From Streptomyces sp. NRRL B-24484 (GTDB taxonomy: Bacteria; Actinomycetota; Actinomycetes; Streptomycetales; Streptomycetaceae), in the NCBI RefSeq assembly GCF_000717715.1, contig NZ_JOAI01000073.1:1-22240 (forward strand): 22,240 nt of DNA, written 5' to 3'. Each line of letters begins with the position of its first letter. Position 1 is the stretch's first letter. This document shows positions 18,679 through 22,240 of the stretch, in pieces. The translations under genes were made by a program, and so were the position numbers. The notes under the pieces are model-generated. The model did no database searches. It was not told the DNA's origin and saw only the letters and a program-made list of their open reading frames with translations.

Positions 18679-20127
18679 ATGCTGAAAGTCTTGGACGAGT
18701 TCGCCGGAGCTGGCGGAACCAGCCAGGGTGTCCACGCGGTCCCGGGCACCGAGCTGATCTTCGCGGCGAACCACAACCGACAGGCCGTGGACTCGCACGC
18801 GGCGAACTTCCCGGACGTCGAGCACTTCGTGGAGGACATCGCCCGCACCGACATCACCAAGTTCCCCTCCGCTGACATCTTCTGCTCCTCCCCCAGCTGC
18901 CCGCCCTGGACCGACGCCCGCGGCAAGCGCCGGGACTTCGACAACACCACCCAGGGCGTGCTCTTCGGCGAGAAGGAGCCGGACCCCGAGATCAAGCGGG
19001 CACGCGCGCTGATGGAGGAGGTCCCCCGGTACCTGCGCGCGATGAACCTCCGCGGCACGCCCGTCCTGGTCGGCATGGTCGAGAACGTGGTCCAGGTCCG
19101 CAAGTGGGACGAGTGGGACCGCTGGATCAAGGAGATCGAAGCCGAGGGCTACGAGGTGAAGGTGATCGCCTACAACTCGGCCCACGCCCGACCCGTCCGT
19201 TGCGAGTGGTCGCCCCAGTCCCGCAACCGGGCCTACGTCGCCTACTGGCACAAGAAGCTCGGCCGCCGGCCCGACTGGGACAAGTGGCTGCGCCCCCGAG
19301 CCTGGTGCCCGACCTGCGACAAGACGGTCGACGCCATCCAGGTCTTCAAGCAGCCCGGCACCGACATGGGGACCCACGGCCGCCACGGCCAGTACTACTA
19401 CCGCTGCCCGAACAGCACGTGCCGCCACCGCATCGTCGAGCCAGAGACGCTTGGCGCCGACACCGCGATCGACTGGACCATCGCTGGGACGAGGCTCGCC
19501 GAACGGGAGGAGCCCCTCGCCCCCGCCACCATCGAGCGGATCGTCGCCGGCCTGCTCAAGTACATGCCCGCGCAGCCGACCGCCCCGTCGGGGCAGGTCC
19601 CGATTCTGGGAGAAACCGAGCCCACCAGGCCCACCACCGCCCCCGACGGTTGGGAGCCGTTCATCGTGCCGCTGCGCGGCGGCGGCGACAAGGGCCGCTT
19701 CCGGCCGGTGTCGGCGCCACTGACCACGGTCACCGCCAGCGGCAACCACCACGGCCTGGTCACCGCGCCCAACGCCCGCCTCCAGCGGCTGCTGGTTCCC
19801 TACTACAGCAACGGCCGTGCCAGGCCGGTGACCGACCCTGTCGGCACGATCACCACCAAGGACCGGTGGTCGCTGATCACCCACCAGCTCCTGGAGGGCG
19901 GCCGGATCCACCTGGACGACGTCCGCTTCCGGATGCTCACCCCGGCGGAGATCGGCAAGGCCATGGCCTTCCGGCCCGGCTACATCGTCCTCGGCTCCGC
20001 CAAGGACCAGGTCCGCCAGTACGGCAACGCCGTCACCCCGCCGGTCGCCGAGCTCATCATCTCCGCCCTGGTCGAAGCGATCACCGGCGAGGACCTCCCG
20101 CGCGACGTCCTCGCACTCGCGGCCTGA
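18679..20127 (+). CDS. C5-cytosine DNA methyltransferase, non-canonical motif IV
   Basis: The 482-residue product starts at ATG 18679 after GAGGAG (about 18665-18670). Motif I is LDEFAGAGGTSQG (5-17). Motif IV is SSPSCPPWTDARG with catalytic Cys74, where the usual P-C-Q is replaced by S-C-P. Motif VI is VENV (134-137), motif VIII is SPQSRNRAYVAYW (178-190), and motif X is near the end (QYGNAVTPPVAELI). Between VIII and IX lies a likely zinc site, CPTC (210-213) with CPNSTC (243-248). It should transfer a methyl group to C5 of cytosine; the target sequence cannot be read from the protein. No partner endonuclease is next to it, so protection or regulation is likelier than a restriction pair. 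QGVLF (92-96) loosely resembles a clamp motif. Confidence 0.85.
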   Translation: MLKVLDEFAGAGGTSQGVHAVPGTELIFAANHNRQAVDSHAANFPDVEHFVEDIARTDITKFPSADIFCSSPSCPPWTDARGKRRDFDNTTQGVLFGEKEPDPEIKRARALMEEVPRYLRAMNLRGTPVLVGMVENVVQVRKWDEWDRWIKEIEAEGYEVKVIAYNSAHARPVRCEWSPQSRNRAYVAYWHKKLGRRPDWDKWLRPRAWCPTCDKTVDAIQVFKQPGTDMGTHGRHGQYYYRCPNSTCRHRIVEPETLGADTAIDWTIAGTRLAEREEPLAPATIERIVAGLLKYMPAQPTAPSGQVPILGETEPTRPTTAPDGWEPFIVPLRGGGDKGRFRPVSAPLTTVTASGNHHGLVTAPNARLQRLLVPYYSNGRARPVTDPVGTITTKDRWSLITHQLLEGGRIHLDDVRFRMLTPAEIGKAMAFRPGYIVLGSAKDQVRQYGNAVTPPVAELIISALVEAITGEDLPRDVLALAA

Positions 20128-20170
20128 CGCCGACGCCGCCGGCGGCAAAGCGGCGGCTCGCCAACTGCCA

Positions 20171-20263
20171 GCCCGTCGGCGGAGCCTACTTCGGCCCCGC
20201 CGACGGGCCCTCTCCCGACCAGCAACCGCCCCTGAAGCGGGCGGGCCTCCCGCGGCCCGCCCG
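20171..20263 (+). terminator. Two strong hairpins after the methyltransferase gene
   Basis: GCCCGTCGGCGG (20171-20182) pairs perfectly with CCGCCGACGGGC (20197-20208), with a further inner GCC/GGC. A second stem, CGGGCGGGCC (20238-20247) with GGCCCGCCCG (20254-20263), has loop TCCCGC. No TTCGAACC box lies before the next gene. Confidence 0.7.
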
Positions 20264-20285
20264 ACCCGGGCGCCAGGAGGACACG

Positions 20286-20720
20286 ATGCCCAGCCGACGC
20301 GCACGTCCCCGCCCGGCACCCGAGGCCGCCCCGGACGCCATCGCGGCCATCCTCACGGCGAAGGGCTGGACCCCGGCCCGCACCAATGGCCGCCTCATCA
20401 CCGTCGAAGACACCGCGCCCGCCGACGAAGGCGATTTCCTTCTCCACTCCGAGCCAGCCGACACCGAGCACACCCCGGCCACCGTCCTGCTGTGGTGCGT
20501 CACCGACACCTACGTCAGCACCCTGACCGCCATGGCCGGTGTCCTCCAGGACGAGGGCTACACCGTGGAGGACACCGACGACTTCGACGGCGTCCGGGTG
20601 CGCTCCGCAACCTCCGCCGAGCTCACTGCCCGTGCCCGCGCGGCCCGAGACCGAGTCGCACCGCTACTGGACCTGCTCGCACCGGCCCCGACAGCACCTC
20701 CCGAGACCACCCTCTTCTGA
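20286..20720 (+). CDS. Hypothetical protein ending in TTLF
   Basis: The 144-residue product starts at ATG 20286, 5 nt after AGGAGG (20275-20280). A basic N-terminus (MPSRRARPRP) precedes an alpha/beta domain: DAIAAILTAKGWTPART, LITVEDTAP, TVLLWCVTDTYVSTLTAMAGVLQDEGYTVEDTDDFDGVRVRSA. A charged helix follows, then a Pro/Thr-rich tail ending PPETTLF, which is again a short hydrophobic end on a flexible tail. No family recognised. It lies between the methyltransferase and paralogue copy 3. Confidence 0.7.
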   Translation: MPSRRARPRPAPEAAPDAIAAILTAKGWTPARTNGRLITVEDTAPADEGDFLLHSEPADTEHTPATVLLWCVTDTYVSTLTAMAGVLQDEGYTVEDTDDFDGVRVRSATSAELTARARAARDRVAPLLDLLAPAPTAPPETTLF

Positions 20721-20723
20721 CCA

Positions 20724-20767
20724 GGCCGGCGGCGGCAGGCACCGCCGCCCGGCCCTCCCTTCGAACC
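20724..20767 (+). promoter_or_regulatory. Leader element 22 (promoterless): CAGGCA hairpin and box
   Basis: GGCCGG-C-GGCGG (20724-20735) pairs with CCGCC-G-CC plus, after a bulged C, GGCC (20742-20754), around CAGGCA. CCCTTCGAACC is at 20757-20767. It starts 3 nt after the stop codon and precedes the gene at 20791. Confidence 0.6.
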
Positions 20768-20790
20768 CGACACCCAAGGAGCACCCCGTC

Positions 20791-21609
20791 ATGCGTCTGG
20801 CAGCCCACCACCGCACCCCCGAAGGCCTCGCCGCCGCCACCGCCACCCACCTGCCCGCCCGGCACGGCCGGTCCTGGTCGCTGGTGCGCGACCTGCACCT
20901 CGACGGCCGCCCCGCCGCCGGTCTGAGCGACGGCGACCGCACCCTACTGCTCACCGCGGCCCCGTGCGGCGAGGTCCGGATGACCGCCTGGCCGAAGGGA
21001 GGCACGCCGCTTGCCGCCTGCCCCGTCCCGGGCCGCAACGCACACCCCCGACACCTCGCAGCCACCGCCGTCCGCCGCCACCTGCCCGCGGCCGACGCTG
21101 TCCGCCACCAGCCCGGCCACGCCGAGCGCTTCGACCACGCCCACCAGCTCCTGCGCGAGCTGTGCTCCAGCCCCCTGGCACCCGGCCGGCGAACCATCAG
21201 CACCCACAACGACCTGCCGTACCAGGTCACCTGGTACCTGGACGAGCAGGCTCGCGTGGTCGCGACACCCTCGGGCGACTCGGCCGTGGTCGTCCGCGCC
21301 ACCGCCATCCGGCTCCCCTACGCCGAGCGCCTGCTGCGCCTTGCCCTGGAGAGCCGGACACCCCAGGCCCCCGGCAAGGCCGTCGTCGGCGCAGCTGCCC
21401 GGCGCCTGGCCGCCGCATGGCCGCTGGAGCCGACCGGCGGCAGTGCCGACGGCACCACCCGGCTCACCGCCCGACCCATGCACCCGTACGCCCCGCAGCT
21501 GGAGATCACCCTTTGGCCGGGCCTGCCCGGTCACGACCGCGAACGAGTCGACCTGCGACTGCGCTGCGGCGTGGACCTGGCACTGCTCGCACTGGCCACC
21601 CTGCGCTGA
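20791..21609 (+). CDS. Hypothetical protein, paralogue family A (copy 3)
   Basis: The 272-residue product starts at ATG 20791 after AAGGAG. It has the same length as the product at 7824 and shares its order: a beta-rich N-terminal part (GEVRMTAWPKGG...), then the signature helix AATAVRRHLPAADAVRH (nt about 21058-21110), a helical stretch with HAHQLLRELCSSP, then a beta-rich part (YQVTWYLDEQARVVATPSGDSAVVVRATA) and a second repeat of the theme (LRLALESR, GAAARRLAAAWPLE, LEITLWPGLPG). Identity to the other copies is low and I infer homology from the signature and layout only. Function unknown. Confidence 0.7.
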   Translation: MRLAAHHRTPEGLAAATATHLPARHGRSWSLVRDLHLDGRPAAGLSDGDRTLLLTAAPCGEVRMTAWPKGGTPLAACPVPGRNAHPRHLAATAVRRHLPAADAVRHQPGHAERFDHAHQLLRELCSSPLAPGRRTISTHNDLPYQVTWYLDEQARVVATPSGDSAVVVRATAIRLPYAERLLRLALESRTPQAPGKAVVGAAARRLAAAWPLEPTGGSADGTTRLTARPMHPYAPQLEITLWPGLPGHDRERVDLRLRCGVDLALLALATLR

Positions 21610-21624
21610 CCCGACCTCGCGATA

Positions 21625-21661
21625 CGGCGGCGGCACCGCCGGACCCGCGCCCCTTCGAACC
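21625..21661 (+). promoter_or_regulatory. Leader element 23 (promoterless): CGGCA hairpin and box
   Basis: CGGCGG (21625-21630) pairs perfectly with CCGCCG (21636-21641) around CGGCA, one base from TGGCA. CCCTTCGAACC is at 21651-21661. It is followed by a second strong hairpin before the gene at 21718, a layout not seen elsewhere in the window. Confidence 0.55.
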
Positions 21662-21669
21662 CTCCCTCC

Positions 21670-21699
21670 GACCGCCGACGGCCCAGGCCGTCGGCGGTC
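21670..21699 (+). terminator. 13-bp hairpin between leader box and the last gene
   Basis: GACCGCCGACGGC (21670-21682) pairs perfectly with GCCGTCGGCGGTC (21687-21699) around CCAG. It sits between the TTCGAACC box and the AGGAGA ribosome binding site, so it may be a terminator, attenuator or stabiliser. Confidence 0.55.
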
Positions 21700-21717
21700 C
21701 CGTCTCAGGAGAAGCCC

Positions 21718-22173
21718 ATGTCCCGTCAGCTCGCCCTCTTCCAGTCGGCGAACGAGTTTCCCGAGCCCGAACCCTGCCGCCAGACCGTGCTGTGCTGGGG
21801 GCTCGGCGCCGACTCCACCGCGATCCTGATCCGTCTCCTCGAAGAGCCCACCGCCCACGGGCTGCGCCCCGACCTCGCCGACCTGACCGTGATCACCAGC
21901 CTCACCGGCATGGAGTGGCCCAACTCGGTCGACCTGGCGGAGCGGTACGTCCTGCCGCTGCTGCGCGCCAAGCAGGTCCGCTACGTGCAGATCGCCCGCG
22001 GCGGCGCCTCGATCGCCAAGTCCGGCATCGAGGTCCTCTCCGACACCCGCAACCCCACCGTCGTCCACACCAGCGGCCGCTGGAGCCTGCTGCAGGACCT
22101 GCGCCTGTCGGGCACCATCCCGATGTACGGGGGCGCCAGGCTCTGGTGTGTTAACTGCACTAATCGCTTCTGA
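21718..22173 (+). pseudogene. PAPS reductase-like protein, probably truncated
   Basis: The frame from ATG 21718 encodes 151 residues. The N-terminus carries QLALF (4-8), matching the sliding-clamp consensus and the product at 16994. The PP-loop is GLGADSTA (28-35), in the place of S-G-G-x-D-S. Further family-like segments are VITSLTGMEWPNS and VQIARGG. Family members usually run well past 200 residues and have a Cys-containing motif after the G-x-I-P ... G-G-x-R segment. Here, after YGGARL (nt about 22125-22142), the frame reads WCVNCTNRF and stops, in sequence of lower G+C. The C-terminal half is therefore probably displaced or lost. Confidence 0.65.
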
Positions 22174-22210
22174 TCATGGAGCGAGACGATCCCTATCTGC
22201 AAGGAACGTT
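22142..22210. other. Apparent junction with lower-GC sequence
   Basis: From about 22142-22148 the base composition drops (TGTTAACTGCACTAATCGC and following), codon bias is lost in the frame of the preceding gene, and no leader element follows. This fits the edge of an inserted element such as an insertion sequence, but the terminal repeat cannot be judged because the window ends. Confidence 0.45.
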
Positions 22211-22240
22211 GTGCAGCAAGACCTCCACCGCCAGCTGATC
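22211..22240 (+). CDS. Possible start of a new gene, cut by window end
   Basis: GTG 22211 follows AAGGAA (22201-22206) with 4 nt spacing and opens a frame that runs to the window edge (reading QQDLHRQLI after the start). Only ten codons are visible, so no function can be given. It lies just inside the lower-GC sequence and might be a gene of an inserted mobile element. Confidence 0.3.
   Translation, partial: MQQDLHRQLI

Noticed and set aside
95..21661. The repeats as a CRISPR array or integron attC sites.
   Set aside because: Spacing is gene-sized and irregular, the stems differ between copies, and no cas genes or integrase are seen. A cassette role remains only a hypothesis.

Overview
The window looks like part of a Streptomyces-type (high-GC actinomycete) mobile replicon: a large plasmid, an integrative element or phage-like DNA. 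By eye it is roughly 70% G+C and codon third positions are almost all G or C. All 33 substantial genes run on the + strand, most encode small proteins of no recognisable family, and the few recognisable ones (DUF6573, a ParB-like protein, an SSB-like OB-fold protein, DpdA, a C5-cytosine methyltransferase, PAPS-reductase-like ATP pyrophosphatases) are typical of actinobacterial plasmids and phages. There is no rRNA, tRNA, CRISPR array or housekeeping operon.

The most striking feature is a repeated leader element placed before nearly every gene. Its full form is, in order: GG, 12 nt, an extended -10 (TGnTATAGT), the tract TTTCTTGTTGG, a GC-rich hairpin with a UGGC-type loop (usually UGGCA), the box CCCTTCGAACC, an AAGGAG-like ribosome binding site and the start codon. 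The predicted transcript start lies at the base of the hairpin. Eleven clear copies and one degenerate copy carry the promoter (starting near 95, 882, 1437, 2504, 2876, 4659, 7406, 8640, 11079, 12660, 14778, 18602). About a dozen further copies lack the promoter but keep the hairpin and box; they lie just after the stop codon of the preceding gene (450, 1980, 3943, 5274, 7286, 7687, 8872, 11900, 15245, 16426, 20724, 21625). Stem sequences differ from copy to copy while pairing, loop and box are kept, which points to a selected RNA structure.

The promoters divide the window into about twelve transcription units. 95-2360: small unknown proteins, including a DUF6573 protein (1512-1928). 2504-4593: small basic and unknown proteins and an LPD29-like protein. 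4659-7192: a Cys-rich protein, a 512-residue ParB-like protein and a small protein. 7406-12662: small proteins, two zinc-ribbon-like proteins and two members of a paralogous family, the second with an apparent +1 frameshift near its start. 12660-14729: an OB-fold (SSB-like) protein followed by DpdA, the transglycosylase that places 7-deazaguanines in DNA. 14778-18499: four unknown proteins, a PAPS-reductase-like ATP pyrophosphatase coupled to its upstream neighbour, and a DUF3307-like membrane protein. 18602-22173: a C5-cytosine methyltransferase with a non-canonical catalytic motif, a small unknown protein, a third paralogue and a second PAPS-reductase-like protein, cut short.

The most plausible joint role of the recognisable enzymes is chemical modification of the element's own DNA, perhaps as protection against restriction. 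Both PAPS-reductase-like proteins and DpdA carry terminal peptides resembling the sliding-clamp binding motif (QLSLF, QLALF, QLGLW), which suggests modification coupled to replication. The last ~95 bases are less G+C rich, and the final gene loses its family pattern at about 22142-22148, so a foreign junction, possibly a mobile-element insertion, probably lies there.
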